DNA from: Algoriphagus winogradskyi
GTDB lineage: Bacteria > Bacteroidota > Bacteroidia > Cytophagales > Cyclobacteriaceae
DNA: 64,000 nt
NCBI RefSeq assembly: GCF_900182815.1
Contig: NZ_FXUA01000001.1
Location: forward strand, 186,001-250,000
Direction of reading: 5' to 3'
Below the pieces are notes generated by a model, which saw nothing but the letters and a program-made list of their open reading frames with translations, made no database searches and was not told where the DNA came from. Shown piece by piece: positions 63,900-64,000 of the stretch; position 1 is the stretch's first letter; every line of letters begins with the position of its first letter. The position numbers and the translations under genes were made by a program.

Positions 63900-64000
63900 A
63901 AATCAGAAGTAATCTCAAGCCTTAAAGATAACAGGCCTATCCATTTGCGTGCAAAAACCTAAGAAAGATTCTTTGGTAAACTATTCAGGCGTTAACTTTG

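Overview
This window reads as chromosome from a Bacteroidota bacterium of the Cytophagales, most like Algoriphagus and its relatives (Cyclobacteriaceae). That placement is an inference from gene content: a cell-surface enzyme with a type IX secretion C-terminal signal, TonB-dependent receptors with carboxypeptidase-regulatory N-terminal domains, DUF1573 and DUF1080 proteins, a DISM-type hybrid histidine kinase, a topoisomerase I with C-terminal repeat domains, and very AT-rich upstream regions without clear Shine-Dalgarno sequences. No tRNA, rRNA, CRISPR array, integrase or transposase was found.

Layout. 0.3-5.8 kb: divergent tryptophan 2,3-dioxygenase and a glutaryl-CoA-dehydrogenase-like gene, then a small accessory strip with two hypothetical membrane proteins, a decayed duplicate of the dehydrogenase 3' end, a serine hydrolase and a PIN-domain toxin-antitoxin pair. 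5.9-11.2 kb: a giant secreted phosphoesterase-like protein with six almost identical 79-residue repeats, and a DUF1573 protein. 11.3-17.3 kb: trpS, a repeat-rich gap that looks like a decayed MITE, fabF, and three lipid or carbonyl metabolism genes. 17.4-27.7 kb: hybrid kinase, topA, a SixA-like phosphatase, a DUF1080 protein, a YpfJ-type metalloprotein and an exonuclease/GIY-YIG fusion. 27.9-31.4 kb: a TonB receptor with its partner lipoprotein (possibly metal uptake) and another lipoprotein. 31.6-40.6 kb: a ligase-associated-type helicase, the Trk potassium system, rmuC, an alpha/beta hydrolase and an Nramp-like transporter that lacks the usual metal ligands.

40.8-43.8 kb holds the most unusual locus. 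A 679-residue protein has an N-terminal region, about twelve tandem 29-residue helical repeats and a C-terminal HExxH domain. Eight bases downstream lies a 299-residue gingipain/caspase-like (clan CD) peptidase candidate with a His/Cys pair. A perfect intrinsic-terminator hairpin sits inside the first 90 bases of the second gene. I know of no described system with this architecture. It could be a protease-controlled effector, but that is hypothesis.

43.8-52.9 kb: an acetyltransferase and a Tat-exported aminotransferase; an exported hypothetical protein; a tightly overlapping four-gene minus-strand unit (serine hydrolase, YfcC-like permease, aldo/keto reductase, MFS transporter); a DUF5996 protein and a sirtuin without zinc cysteines. 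53.1-62.8 kb: one long minus-strand unit (TPR protein, plugless outer-membrane barrel, SPOR protein, ExbB, ExbD, TonB-like, FolC, TrmB) that looks like an envelope energisation system followed by two housekeeping genes. holA closes the window.
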